From assembly GCA_030490835.1 (NCBI GenBank), contig CM059971.1, positions 5,438,007 to 5,502,006 on the forward strand: 64,000 nucleotides of DNA. The letters are read 5' to 3'. This stretch comes from Annona cherimola. Lineage: Eukaryota > Streptophyta > Magnoliopsida > Magnoliales > Annonaceae. Below are positions 10,721-23,125 of this stretch, piece by piece (position 1 is the stretch's first letter; each line of letters opens with the position of its first letter). The notes under the pieces are model-generated. The model was not told where the DNA came from and made no database searches. It saw only the letters and a program-made list of their open reading frames with translations. The position numbers and the translations under genes are program-made.

Positions 10721-13700
10721 AGCATGATTATATACGGCATGATGTATTTTAGGCTCAAATACAATATTTATTTTATTTTATTTGTTCTTCGTAAATATAT
10801 TTTCCTAAGTGTGTTTAATACATGCACTAATTTTTGCTATTTCATAATACTTTTATATATTTTATTTTTTAAAAACCATCAATTTCATGGGGCCATTAAA
10901 GTCATTTATCACCCCTAAAAAGATTTGATTTTAAAAATAAAAATTAAATAGGTAAAAGTATTATAAAATGGTAAAACTTAGTAAATAGATTAAATACACT
11001 TAGGAAAATATGATTATGAAGAAAATTTTAAAAATATAATTAATTATAAAAATAAATGAATTGTGGCGCCCTAGCCCGAGCGTCACATCCTTACCTCAGG
11101 ATCTATCGATTGGTAAATGTGAATCAGGATTATTGCCCTGATCATGCGGCGAGTTCTTATTGGATATTTATCTAGTTAATCCTAACTGCTTAGAATTTTA
11201 TATCATTTATACATTTTATTTCCATCAAATGCCATTTTAGGCCATTATATCATTTGAAAGTTACACATGTCATCTCATAATCTTCATACTTAACCATATC
11301 ACGGTATTTCATGTCTTAGCATTTACCCATAAAAAAACTATTTTCACCAATCCGTAAGCATAAAACATAACATAATTCTTCTACAACATTGAATAACAAT
11401 TTAATTGTTAACATTCATATAATCATTCAACCCTTAGATTCATATACAGGTACTCATGGAAATTCGTTCATTCTTGAATCTCCACCTGTGCTCCTTGCCT
11501 CCTTCCTTTCACCTGTCTATGGGTTTGGAAAATAAAACGCGAGTCGAAACTCACTAAGCAAGCTTAGGATTTTCATGCAATTCATTTTGACAGCAACATT
11601 CTTTAAAAATATTTCCCTTCATTCAGTAGAGACACTTAGCAAGTGATCAACTACCTGCGGAGCAGAAATTTTTTCATAAACATTTCATGAAAATCATTCA
11701 TGAAAAACCATTCATGTAAACCATTCATGTAAACCATTCGTAAACATTTCATAAACATGCGATGTGCAAATTCATTATTTCCATTAATGACGTTATCCTT
11801 CATATGACGGTACGCTAGCACGGGGAACCCTCTTTTATGACATGATCCTTTCCATCCTTGGCACCGGACCTACCGACTTGGCAACTTCAAGGGGGACTCC
11901 TTGTCCACTTACTACCTCGACTAGCCTACTTGATTTTCATTCCATGCATGACTTTTAGTCATCCCGGCATTATATACTCTCTTACACATGGAACTTATCA
12001 TTCTCATGTAGAGAATTCTTTGTACCATCCCTTTTGAAACATCGTTTCAACGAAACATCATATAAACTCATGTTTCAACACATTTCAAGCATAATTGCGA
12101 AACCATCAGCAATCATTTATTTTAATGAAAATAAATATTTCAATACTTATATAAATAAGGAATGGCTATCCTTAAATACCTTGTAATGAAAACCAAAATT
12201 ATTTAGAAAACTGTTTGCTTACCTCGCTTGCTTAGCTTTCCATTTTGCTTATCTCTTTGCCTTTGCCTATACATATAAGAATGATATAACATTCATATAT
12301 CTCCTTTGCTTGCATTAAACTCAGTTTTCTAACCCATTTTCATTAACATACATAATTCTTTCGACTTCTTAAGTCGTTATGCCCGTATAATACATGCTTG
12401 TGCATTACATGGGCTATTACACATCACATTTAGCCCCCTAAGTAGGGTAATCATTCAATCATATAATAATCATCTAATAATTATTATTTAATGGCTCATT
12501 ACCTTCCTTAAGCTATTTTTCACTTATTTTTCAATATTCACACATCGTTGCTCATTTTAAGCACTCGTTGTTGCCTTAAGCCTCATTAATTAATCTCAGA
12601 GTTTGAGATTAACATCATGCAATTCTAAACAGAAATATATTCATAAAAATTTATCATATTTTCATGCATTTTTGCTCGAAATCAAATTTCACAAGTCATT
12701 CATCATCCTTGCATATCTATTCCTTTCACATATAGCCATTTAACAACACATATGAGGCATTTCATAAAATTTCCCAAGTCAGCAATTTAATCCACATTTC
12801 AGCATGATAATTATCCTTAATTACCACTGTACTTAGGGTATTTTTATGGAATTTAAATCCACTAATCATAGGTTTCCAAAACAGCAACTTTGGAACCCAT
12901 TTGTCACCCGTTTAACGTGTCTTTTGACACAAAATCTTAGGCAATTATATAAATCCGAAATTTCAGCATATAATCCCACTTTTCGTAACCCAAATTTAGG
13001 GTATTAATATATATATAAATTTGGGTCATTCCTACATAGGTTTCATATTTCTTTTTGATTTTCTTCTCCAACTATCCACATATGCTGAAATCAGGCGTAC
13101 TGAAATCTCAAAAACTTGAATTAATATCAAATCAAGTAGTTTTGATCTGAAATTTCTTTCATACCTTAATAACTACATGAATTAACCAAGATAAATATTT
13201 TCAGCACGAAATATTTAATATTTCTATTTATTTTGGTATTTTTACCTTGCTGAACAGCAACATCTATTTTCAGACAGCCTGAATGACGTTATTTATGGGG
13301 TATATTTATACTTTTAATTTTTTCATATGATCCTGAATGTGTCTTATATATCTTGTAAAATTTTTATCCCAAAATTCCTTGTAGAAAAATTATTAAAAAT
13401 CATTTTCTACAGCTGATCCTGTCATCCGTTTTACCCTGTTTGGGCTAATCTTCTCGGATTTTTAATTTTCAAAGTACTTATCATTTTAAGCTAAAAATTT
13501 GGTCGTTCCTTAATCACCTCATAAATATTCTTCCCAAAAATTTTAATGCTAAAATTCATCAATTTACTATTCCATCCATATTTTAGTTTACAACATCAAA
13601 TAACTTCCAGATTTAAGGCATAAAATCAAGATAATCATATATTTACTTGATTAAATGATAATCCCTCTTTTTCCCCTTCTTTTTTTTTTCTCTTTTCTTC

Positions 13701-14654
13701 CTCCTTGGTGGCCTAGAGCTGGGACGTGAGGCTACTGGTTGCTTGGGGTGAAAGATTTCACATTTGGAAAAATTTCTATGCCTCCACAAGTGAACATGCA
13801 ATGCCTTTGTGGAGCTGGAATTTCCAGCAGTGGACCCCACCTTTGGAGCTTGTTTTCCACAGCCAATTAATGCCTCCTTATCCTCTTAATGTGCTGGATT
13901 AATCTTAGACTAGTAAAATAATTTTTACACCTTTTAATAAAACTAAAAATCTGCTAAAAAATCTACATTAAAGTCATATCCCCTTTCTTGAGACAAGTCA
14001 ATCCACTTACTTGCTCCTTAAGAAAGTCATTTCTCATGATAATTAGCTTAATCCATTCCATTCATCTCATAGATTTCATAATTTTATTCTATCGTTTCAA
14101 ATTTCATCTCAATCCGACATTTCTACGTCAAGTTATGACCACTTGAATTTATCTTTTGGATCTGTGAATAAAAAAAATTAATTATCATCCTAATTCCATC
14201 ATGATTCCCTTAATCCAATCCATTCATAAGATTGAGCCCACCATCGTAAGCTTACCTTTCAAATTTCATTAAAATCTGCCTTGTAGGCGTCAAGTTATGA
14301 ATTTTTCATCATTTTTCACCTTAATTTCATAATTTCACTTTAATCTCCATAAATTAAATTATGATAATTAACATAATTATTCAGGACACCTTGTCACCGT
14401 TAAATCCTTATTAAGCCTCTCGGGTCATACCAACTCACTTTGAGCTCCGGCGATTAAATTTTTAATCACCGTTTCCAATGGAAACCCTAATTCAAAATAT
14501 CATAAAATTCTAAAATCATTCAAAAATTCCATTTAATTCCCATATAAGTCACATGTACATGTTCAATGCACACATTAATCCTCCTTAGGTTGGGGTTTCA
14601 CATGAATGTTGTATTTTAGCTTAAAATACATCATGACGTATATAATCATACTCC
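10721..14654. mobile_element. MITE family H nested in the family G copy and split by a solo LTR
   Basis: Left end AGCATGATTATATACGGCAT with GATGTATTTTAGGC. The right end at about 14610-14654 is its inverted copy (TAAAATACATCATGACGTAT and AATCATACTCCT). ACTTGATT lies on both outer sides, an 8-9 bp target duplication. Its two halves, 10721-11061 and 14608-14654, are separated by the LTR. A half copy of the same family is at about 15620-15800. Confidence 0.6.
11062..14602 (+). mobile_element. Probable solo LTR, about 3.54 kb, perfect 5-bp TSD
   Basis: Begins TGTGGCGCCCTAGCCCGAG and ends TTGGGGTTTCACA. TGAAT stands on both sides (11057-11061 and 14603-14607), a perfect 5-bp target duplication. 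No polyprotein reading inside. Sequences such as CGCGAGTCGAAACTCACTAA (about 11538) are typical of long gypsy-type LTRs in my judgement. The start TGTGGCGCCC resembles TGTAATGCCC of the LTR at 3867, so the two may be related families. ORFs such as 13643-13840 (minus) are not genes. Confidence 0.75.
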
Positions 14655-14808
14655 TACTTGATTTGGATAAAACTTAGTCTTTTAATTAAACAAATAATGT
14701 TAAATATAATGAATGGATTAGATTTTTATCAATGATTGAAATCTTAAAATTTGAAGGGGGTTACATTGCTCTTCTTTCATGTAACCTGCTTACATAGAAG
14801 TAAAGCCC

Positions 14809-15619
14809 TTCAAAATATACCAACATAGTTAGCATATATTTGCAAATATATCCAAACCATGATAGATGTGCGATGGCTCCATGATGGAATAAATATATTT
14901 ATAATTATGGTCAAACTATATAGAAGTTTTTGATAATTTTTAAAACTAAGCATACATATCTACAATTATAATCTAATTATGTAGGTATATTTGCAAATTA
15001 TTTTAAGAAAAAAATATTATGCAAGTCTATGTTTGAAGCAATGGGCCTCTTTTGTATATGTAAAGACTAAAACATATGTACCTATTCAAATGCTTCTCGA
15101 GCTTAGCATTTTTTTTTTGTTTGGCATTATACAACATGATATTTGATATTAGAAATCAAGGTCATTCATAGATGGGAGACACACTAAGCTCCATAAATTC
15201 TCTAGCTTAAGAACAAAGCTTTACCTGTACCCAAAGAAATTAAAACTCCCTAAAGCCTAGGGAAAAATCCAAACTCGTTAAGGTCGAGCTATGCAATTAA
15301 TACATGTTGCAAACTATAATAAATTTGTAAGCAACTTTTAGAACCATAGGCATTCTGGAGTTAATCATAATAAAGAGAACTTTATTGGTTAATTCAAATG
15401 TTAGAATGGGCTTTCAACGTAAAACTTTATCCACCGGAGCTAGCTTGGGAGTGTAAATTAATGATAGTCGTGTATTGCCATATTTCAATAGCAATTTGGT
15501 TCATCATAGTATTATAATAAAGTAGAACAAGGTATTATCTATAATATTAAAATTTTAGTTCATCATATCACAAATATATAAATCAGAATTATTTTACTAA
15601 GGTACGAATAGATGAAATT
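14809..15619. other. Intergenic; family E fragment, then nothing recognised
   Basis: About 14815-15005 is bounded by CAAAATATACCAACATAG and GTAGGTATATTTGCAAATTA and resembles the family-E piece at 20655-20935. From 15010 to 15619 I see only AT-rich unique sequence with no gene. Confidence 0.4.
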
Positions 15620-15800
15620 ATGTTAGGAGCCTAATTATATACATTCTAATGTATTTTAGGTTAAAATACAATATTCATTCATTTTATTTTTCTTCGTAAA
15701 TATGTTTTTCTAAATGTAATTAATTCATGCACCAGAATTTGCCATTTTATACTAATTTTACATATTTGGTTTTTATTCTAAAAAATCTTCAATTCCAAGT
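15620..15800. mobile_element. MITE family H, half copy
   Basis: AGGAGCCTAATTATATACAT and TAATGTATTTTAGGTTAAAA align with the start of the family-H element at 10721. The copy ends around 15790 without its other inverted end. Confidence 0.5.
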
Positions 15801-16057
15801 TTTCAAAAATTGGCAGGTAAGTTTGGCTGTGAGCCCAATTTTTCTTTTTTTTGAAGAATAGGCCCAATTTTATTTGATCATGAAATTTGGCAGGTAACAT
15901 TTGCTTGTTTACAAATTTGATGAGACGAGGATGTGATGCAATATTATATTTTTCAAAAACACTTTTTTCTTTTCAAGAAACTACGATTTAATTTTTTTCA
16001 TTTATGATAATTTTTTTCAATCTTTATATAACTTTTTAAATTCCTAATTCACAAAAC

Positions 16058-16866
16058 GTCAATTGGGAAAATGGCAAGAACGGTCTAACGACAATATTAT
16101 AACACTGGAAAGATTTTCATAGTATATTTCTCAATTCATAAATTGGAACCTCCACACATCATAAACTCTATTCCTGCCTTTCGTAATTGTACAAGATTTC
16201 AACTCCACTATTTTTTATTGGGACTAACAACTAATATTCTAATCAGTCACAGTCTTCACACCATAAACTAACTTTATATGTAGGGTTATTTTCAAATATA
16301 CACATTAGGTTTAATCTTAATTCCAAACATACTCACTATGTTTCCAAAATTTTAAATATACTCACTACGTTTGACCTTAATTCTAAAAATGCTCATTCCG
16401 TCGAAAACCGTCAATTAAATTTTTTTTACTTACCCAAAATACCCCTATTGTAAAATAACAAATAATGCAATGAATAAAAAAATGAATTAAGGTATTTAAA
16501 ATTTAAAATTTATGTATAATTAGGGCATTAATGAGTTGTAACATTTAATTTTTCCAATTGTGTTCTAAATTTGAGGAGTATATTAGTAATTTCATATATT
16601 CTTTAACGGCTTTAGCTCATGAAATGAAATGGACATTTTTAGGATTAAATGTAAATGTAGCGGGTATTTTTGAAAATAACATATATATATATATATAAAT
16701 ACCTTAGTTCTTAGGGGAAACGTCCATAAAATTTCTATACTCAATTAATACTAACAACTAATTTTAATGGCACCAGAGGTGTATGGAACAGAGCGTCGGC
16801 CACATAGTTTGGTAGCAGCACTCCCAACTGGACCATTTGATTACATTAGTTTTGACCATTACTGAT
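16058..16866 (+). repeat. TPS promoter block U, upstream part (copy 1), split by a family E MITE
   Basis: GTCAATTGGGAAAATGGCA onward aligns with 31258 onward (GTCAATTAGGAAGATGGCG). Both continue through TCTCAATTCATAAATTGGA and CGTAATTGTACAA to TTGATTACATTAGTTTTGAC. Here the block is interrupted by the MITE at 16285-16680 and ends at the family-A element. No gene. It is the distal 5' flank of a terpene synthase unit. Confidence 0.6.
16285..16680. mobile_element. MITE family E
   Basis: Inverted ends GTTATTTTCAAATATAC (16285 on) and GTATTTTTGAAAATAAC (to 16680). About 396 bp, followed by a short AT microsatellite. Related copies occur at 51687-52200 and, as a fragment, at 20655-20935. Confidence 0.65.
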
Positions 16867-17465
16867 TAGGAGTATTAATGGTCATGGTCAACCCGTCAAC
16901 TCGCTCATCCAACCCGTTTATAAATGGGTTGGGCTTGAGATTTTTGAATAAATGGGTAATGATCCACCAACCCGTTTAACCATTTAATTAAATAAATGGA
17001 TTAGGGTTGAGATTTTATAGCTCATTCACCCATTTAGTAACCCGTTTAAACCCATATAACATGTTTAACCCGTTTAATTCATTCAACTCATTTAACTCGC
17101 TTAACTCATTAAAGTTATATATATATATACATATAAACTCCTTGGTTATTTTTTCTCTCTAAGTCTTCCTCCAATTACTTAATTTTCATTTTTTTCACTA
17201 CTGCCCTAATTCTATTTTTCTGTTACAACCCTATTTTCATTTTCCCTAAGCCGAAAACATCATCTCGTCTCTTCCTACGAGATTATCATCTACTAGAATT
17301 TAGGCTTTCGTGTTATTTGCTATACAATCCGTTAACAACCCACCAACCCGTTTATTAAATAGGTTAGAGTTGAAATTTTTTTAATGGGTTAATAAACGGA
17401 TTAAGGTTAAAATATTTTAAATGGGTTAGAATTAAGATTAGAGTCCAACCTATCCAACTAGATCG
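16867..17465. mobile_element. hAT-like MITE family A, copy 1
   Basis: Starts TAGGAGTATTAATGGTCATG and ends near CCAACTAGATCGGGTATGAT. Inside are many AACCCGTTTAA motifs. The core, AAAGTTATATATATATA to CCTTGGTTATTTT and GTCTTCCTCCAATTAC, is shared with copies at 18618-19213 and 46758-47285. The paralogous block at about 31430-31470 reads straight through ACCATTACTGATGCTATG with no element, giving a natural empty site. Confidence 0.75.
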
Positions 17466-17474
17466 GGTATGATA

Positions 17475-17836
17475 TGTAGCTGTAACGTAGGGAATCTGTC
17501 TGAGTGTTTTCTATTTTTCGTTATACAAGCCCTACTGACGTGTAAAGTTCCCATCCTTAGAGCTGTATTTAGCAACAACAGTTATCTTGTTTAACGTGGC
17601 ATGTCCTAAGCATCACGTGAAAATCATATCTCTACTTTTCCAGTCTATTTTATATAATACAATTTTCGTAATGCTTATAGAAGGTACTCTTTTTTATATC
17701 GTTATAATATTTGCATGGCCAGCCAACGATAGAAATTCGCGTCATCTGGAATCACGGCATTCATAAACATGATGGAGATCTGATACGCATACACCCAAAT
17801 GCTGACTAGCGAGTGTTGCACCTAACTCGAACATCA
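17475..17836 (+). repeat. TPS promoter-proximal block, direct repeat copy 1
   Basis: Runs from GTAGCTGTAACGTAGGG to CACCTAACTCGAACATC. It is about 90 percent the same as 18120-18465, which leads straight into the TPS2 start codon. Shared landmarks are CAAGCCCTACTGACGTGTAA, GCATGGCCAGCCAACGATA and AACATGATGGAGATCTGATA. It holds no coding exon itself, so it looks like a duplicated promoter without its gene. Confidence 0.75.
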
Positions 17837-18119
17837 ATTGGGAAGATATTTTTTTTAGATTTTAAAAAATTAGTGGCATTTTTAGTAATTTAAAATTATT
17901 AAATACTATTGATTTTTAAAAATATAAAAAAATATCTAAAAATCTCCAGAATTGGTAAAAATTGATAATATGTTAAATATACTTATATTAACCGTTTTAT
18001 AAAAAAAATTCGAAAAAAAAATAAAAAAAATAGTTGTATGCGCCTGGGTCCATTGAGCCTCAATGCGCGCCCAGGTCCATTGAGCCTAAATGTACCGGGT
18101 GCATACAACTGCAACCCCT
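17837..18119. mobile_element. MITE family B between the two promoter copies
   Basis: AT-rich palindromic core (TAGTAATTTAAAATTATTAA, CTAAAAATCTCCAGAATTGG) with ends carrying GCGCCTGGGTCCATTGAGCC and CGGGTGCATACAACTGCAAC, as in the copy at 27341-27715. The bases just before it (ATCAATTGGGAAGAT) match the start of block U at 16058, not promoter sequence, so it sits at a duplication junction. Confidence 0.55.
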
Positions 18120-18472
18120 ATGTAGCGGTAACGTAAGGAAGCCGTCTTATTATTTCCTACGTTAGTTTCTTTATACAAGCCCTACTGACGTGTAAAGTTG
18201 CCATCCTTAGAGCTATATTTAGCAACAACAGGTACCTTGTTTAACATGGCGTGTCCTAAGCATCACGAGAAAATCATGTCTCATACTTTTCCAGTCCATT
18301 ACTGCTTATAGAATGGTACTCTTTGGTATGGTTATAATATTTGCATGGCCAGCCAACGATACAAATTTGTGTCGTCTGGAATCACGGCATTCATAAACAT
18401 GATGGAGATCTGATACGCATACACCCAAATGCTCATTTTTGAGTGTTGTACCTAACTCGAACATCTGATAAA
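18120..18472 (+). promoter_or_regulatory. TPS2 promoter region, direct repeat copy 2
   Basis: This copy of the promoter block ends six bases before the TPS2 ATG (ACATCTGATAAA then ATG at 18473). It contains TGACGTGTAA (ACGT core) and CATCACGAGAAAATC. Strong conservation with 17475-17836 and with about 31670-31745 marks it as TPS flank. No single convincing TATA box was chosen. Confidence 0.5.
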
Positions 18473-18617
18473 ATGGCTGCTAAAATCTTGTTTCCGTTTC
18501 GTTGCAGCACTGTTAGAAGCTATTGGCGCGCTACTCCTAATTAAGGTTCCCGCAGCAGAAGCGCTGGGCTCCAAGAACTTGGGCAGGCTCTCGATCAAAT
18601 GCCCACAGGCAAGCTAT

Positions 18618-19213
18618 GAAATTGGGGTGTTAAAGGTTCAACCTGTAAACCTATTCGTCCAACCTATTTATAAATGAATTTTGATTAAGATTTTTCAATA
18701 AACGGGTTATGAACTACCAGCCGTTCAACTATTTAATTAAATAAACGGTTTAAAGTTGAGATTTTATAACTCGTTAACCCGTTTAGTAACCGTTTAAACT
18801 ATTTATCGCGTTCAACCTATTTAATTTATTTAATCCTTTAAAGTTATATTATATATATATAAACCCCTTAGTTATTTCTCCTGCTAAGTCTTCCTTCCAC
18901 CACTTACTTAATTTTCATTTTACACTGTTCTCATAATTTCATTTTCCTACTACTGCCCTATTTTCATTTTCCTTTCCCGAAAACATTCTCTTGCATCTTC
19001 CTGCGAGATTATCGTTTATTAACGTCTAGACTTTCAAGTCATTTACTATACAACCTGTTAATAACCCGTCAACTCATTTATTAAATGGGTTATAAATGGA
19101 TTAGGGTTAAAAGTTTTTTAAATGGATTAATAAATAGATTAGGATTAAGATATTCTAAATAAGTTAAGATTAGAATTCGACTCTAACCCGTCCAACCCAA
19201 TCCGTTAACACTC
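18618..19213. mobile_element. hAT-like MITE family A inside TPS2 exon 1
   Basis: Starts near ATTGGGGTGTTAAAGG and ends CCGTTAACACTCCTGCT, inverted ends over about 12 bp. The core matches the copies at 16867 and 46758 (AACCCCTTAGTTATTT, GTCTTCCTTCCACCACTTAC). The leader reading ...KCPQASYE stops at its left edge and ETVEPAAVRR resumes at its right edge, so it is inserted in the transit-peptide part of the exon. Confidence 0.75.
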
Positions 19214-20538
19214 CTGCTCTGAGACAGTTGAGCCAGCTGCTGTGAGGAGGTAAGGAAACTTTCAACCTAGAATCTGGACTAAGGACTTCACGCAATCTCT
19301 AAAGAGCGATTACTCGGCGAGTAACCACCCACAAGTTCACAATTTATCAGTATTATTTTTCTGAATTTTAGGGATTCATTACAGTTTGGGACTTTAATTT
19401 TGACTATTGGGTATGGTGTCGCAGGGTGATGCGTTTATGTTGCAGAGGGAGGAGCTGAAGAAAGATGTGAGGCAGAGCCTTAAAGAGGTAGGTGGGCCAC
19501 TTGTCCAGTTGCAGTTGATCAATGACCTCCAGCGTCTGGCAGTCAGCTGCCTCTTCGAGACAGCGATCGACGATATTCTGAATGCCATATATAGAGGTTA
19601 TGGCGAAAAAGAGATGGAACGTTGGGATGTTCATTCCACGGCCCTCTGCTTCAAGGCTGCTTAGAGGCTGTGGGTTTGACGTCTCACAAGGTGTGGATAC
19701 ATGAGTCTATATGACTTCTCAGAATTTGCTGAAATCTCCCTTCAAACCATCCTATTTCTAAAGTTTTACATCAAATAATTAGAGCTAGCTGCAATTAAAG
19801 CAATTATATTTTTTTATGGGCAGAAATAGTCCGTAGATTCATGGATGGAATGGGTAATTTCCAAACAAGTGTTAGCAATGATCCAAATGGGTTGTTGAGT
19901 CTGTATGAATCTTCCTACCTTTGGATGCCTCGAGAGAACCTTTTTGGATGAGGCCAACGCCTTCACGTGCAAGCATCTTAAGGATTTGAAGTTGAAGGAA
20001 AAGCACATAGAGTACCCCCAGCATTGCCAAGCAGGTGCAGCAAGCTATGGAGTTTTCAATACATTGGAGGATGCCGAGGTTGGACAGTCGATGGTATATA
20101 ACAATTAATGTATGAGCAGAAGCTAGGGTGGAATGAAACCTCTCTTGCTTGAACTTGCTAAGCCTATTTTTAACATGCTCCAAATCCTTCACCGGAGCGA
20201 GCTGAGGAAGTTCTCAAGGTGGTATGTATATATGTGGTACTCTCCCATTTAAGAAATTCTCTCCATCCGTCTACTCATATGCTGTTCTTGGATGTCTATT
20301 GATTTCAACTAATTAATTAAGTAGGTGGTGGAACGACTTGGGAATTGCTGAGAGGTTCAGCTTGGCAAGAGATCGCCTCATGGAGAGTTACCAATGGGCC
20401 ATGGGAAGAAGTTCTTCCCAAGCCCATCCATCTCACCACAACCCTTGATGATATTTACGATGTTTATGGTTTAATGGATGAATTGAAGCTTTTCACAGAC
20501 ATAGTTGATAGGTATGTTAACTCAGAAGCTTTCATCTA

Positions 20539-21446
20539 TAACACAAGAAAATTTATTTTTAATAATACTTATTACAAAAAACTTTTGTTAGCAAGAAACA
20601 CGATAAGAAATCGTGAAACTGTTTTGCCACCGTTATCGTAGGGTCACGGCAGGGGTATATTTGTAAAGATATGGGTATATTTGTAAAGATATGCAAACTA
20701 TATAAGTATATTTTCAATTTTAGAAATTAAGTGAGTATATTTAGTTTTTGCAAATATACCCTCACAGTTTACATATCTTTTGCAAATATGCTAATACTGT
20801 GATAGTGCAGTAATGACAAATGAATTGTGTATATTTGCAATTATGGAATAATAAGTAGGGGTGACTTGCGATTTTTGAAATTATGTGAGAATATTTGCAA
20901 TTATAATCAAACTAAACAAGTATATTTGCAAATTATCCATACTTGATAAAAATTTGAGTTAGCAACATAAATAATTATTGTCACTAAAAATCAACTTTTA
21001 ACAATAATAATATAACAAATGTTTCAAAAAGTAATCTTTTGGTAATGTCGTCAAAATATAACTATAAGTAACAAATTAAAAAATTGACAAAAGACTTTTT
21101 TGACAGAATTATAGTGATGTGGTTATAGTGACATCATAGTAAAAATTAACACAAAATTTTGTATTGATAAAAGTTTTTTTCTGGTGAAAATATGTAAGGA
21201 AGAATTGTTTCTTTGGTTACGTAATTCTCTATAGGCAAAAAAAACTTCTCTCAGTGTAATAATATTTTTCCAACCAAATTAAATTTGGTTGCTAAAGTAT
21301 AAAAATTATGAACTATTTGTAAACAAATTTACTTTTAACGGTTGATGTGAGATATGCCATCTATTGTGGGCAAAGAGTGCTTTTTAGCAACATTTAACCT
21401 TTTGCAGTAAAAGTTTTGATGGACCAAAATTAAAATTTTCGTAGTG
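20539..21446. mobile_element. CACTA-like non-autonomous element in TPS2 intron 4
   Basis: Left side ACACAAGAAAATTTATTTTT. Right end, on the other strand, CACTACGAAAATTTTAATTT. The pattern resembles the CACTACAAGAAA termini of plant CACTA elements, and the inside has repeated GTTAGCAA/GTTGCTAA motifs as in the clean CACTA copy at 50880-51184. CTA lies on both sides but the left terminus is degraded. A family-E fragment with an 18-bp tandem duplication (GGTATATTTGTAAAGATAT) lies at 20655-20935. Confidence 0.5.
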
Positions 21447-21840
21447 CTATCAACCCTACATGCATAGAACATTTTTCTAATTGAATATCTAGCTAGGCAA
21501 GTACATTAATGCCTCAAGATAAAAAGGTCATTTTTTTGAATTTTTTTTTTTAAATCCAAAGATAAAAAAACTCATTAGTATAGTTGTTAATTGCCCATTG
21601 ATGTGATTTTATTGATTTCGATGAAAAATCTATTCATGTGGAACATCAATACTATCGAAAGCTTTGCAGGTTGCATGAAGCTCTGCTTTCTAGTTCTCTA
21701 CAACACGACCAACGAAGCAGGATATGAGTTTCTCACAGAACATGGTGTAGACATCATACCTCATTTGAGGAAAGCGGTAACGTGTTTCTCATTCACCAAG
21801 TCATATCATACCCATAAATATTACACTTCATATCACAAAG

Positions 21841-22108
21841 GGGTGTGTTTGGAAAATTATAAAAAATTTGGATGAAAATTTTTAGATATAAAAGTTGTTA
21901 AATTGAAAGAAAATAATGTGATACATAGGAGTAATGACGAGGAGTAAAGAGAATAAAGTTAAAATAGATAGGTTAATTGTGTAAAAATGATTGAAACATA
22001 AGGTAGTTATATAGAAAGATGCAAAGAAATGATTAAAAAATAGAAATTAAAAAGTTTTATATTGAAAACTTTTAACTTGACATTTTTTGCTATCTGCCAA
22101 ACACACCC
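21841..22108. mobile_element. Tourist-like MITE family D in TPS2 intron 5
   Basis: Perfect inverted ends GGGTGTGTTTGG and CCAAACACACCC, 268 bp. The core (GATTAAAAAATAG, AAAGTTTTATATTG) is shared with seven or more further copies in the window. Ends of this type belong to PIF/Harbinger-related Tourist elements (family knowledge). The 3-bp flanks are AAG and AAA. Confidence 0.8.
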
Positions 22109-22589
22109 AAAGTGTTCTAAGTAAAAGTTTGTTTGGATTTTGTCACCCCATGTGACATGAATTAATTAATTGATAATCATTTGACATTGATTAATTGATT
22201 TTGGATTTATTCCAATGGTTGTTCCTTGTAGGTCCATATCATGACTTTCATGAGGACTAAAGATTTTCACGCATATTGTCCATAAAAAGTTTAGTAAATC
22301 TCTATGCTTAAATATTGCAGTGGCAAATTATTGCAAAGCAGAACTACTGGAGGCAAAATGGGCCAATAGCAAGTACAACCCTAGTCTCAATGAGTACCTT
22401 AACAATGCATGGACCTCCATATGAGGTCCTGTCGTGCTAACCCATACATTTTTCTTCCATGGACAAAAGCCATCCAAAAAGTCCCTCTATTGCTTCATGA
22501 CTGATCAAGTCCTGATGCGATTGTCATCTATTATTTTTCGGCTTAACGCCGATTTGGGAACTTCCGAGGAGTTTCTAATATACTATAGG

Positions 22590-23105
22590 GCTACATAGAA
22601 GCGGTTATATGTAACTCTCTCAAATTTTAAGATTAGCGGTCATATATAATTCTCTCAAATTTTAAGATATTATTTATAGATATTTAATCCATTTATTGTA
22701 TTCAACATCATTTGTTTTGCTAGGAAACCAAATTTCATCCAAATCAAGTATGTGCATAGGCCAAATTTACTCAAAAATATGTATATTCATGTGTAAATTA
22801 TGAAAAATGCTTAGATACATTTACACATATATTAGAATGTAATAATTCTTTATAGAGCCATTTATCCACATATTATTGATATTTTAGACAGTTTAGATGT
22901 TGGAAAAACTACTTTAAAGTTAATATTTTAGCATTAAACCATTTTATTATGTTGATTTTACACGTTATAGATGAGACCCATATACAGTGAAATTAAAAGA
23001 AAAAATTTTTTAAGATACTATAAATGATGCTAAATATAATAGGTGGAGTAGATTTTCCATCAATCATCAAGATTTTAAAAATGAAGATAGTTATATAGAA
23101 AATAG
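22590..23105. mobile_element. MITE family G in TPS2 intron 6
   Basis: Begins GGCTACATAGAAGCGGTTAT and ends AAAATAGGTTTCATAGAAGC. The core (TTTCATCCAAATCAAGTATG, TAATTCTTTATAGAGCCATT) is shared with 59690-60180 and the split copy at 10320-14808. A 40-bp segment near the left end (TCTCTCAAATTTTAAGAT) is duplicated. Confidence 0.6.
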
Positions 23106-23125
23106 GTTTCATAGAAGCGATATAT

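Larger units (their letters stand above)
10320..14808. mobile_element. MITE family G copy split by nested insertions
   Basis: Left end about 10320 (CCTACTTTTATGAAACTT). Right end about 14735-14808, ending GTTACATTG...CTTACATAGAAG, the inverted counterpart. Full copies of the same element are at 22590-23105 and 59690-60180. This copy contains a family-H MITE, which itself contains a solo LTR, so three insertions are stacked. Original unsplit length would be about 550 bp. Confidence 0.55.

Noticed and set aside
19394..19634. Minus-strand frames opposite TPS2 exon 2, and 19814-20192 opposite exon 3
   Set aside because: Shadows of the terpene synthase exons on the plus strand.
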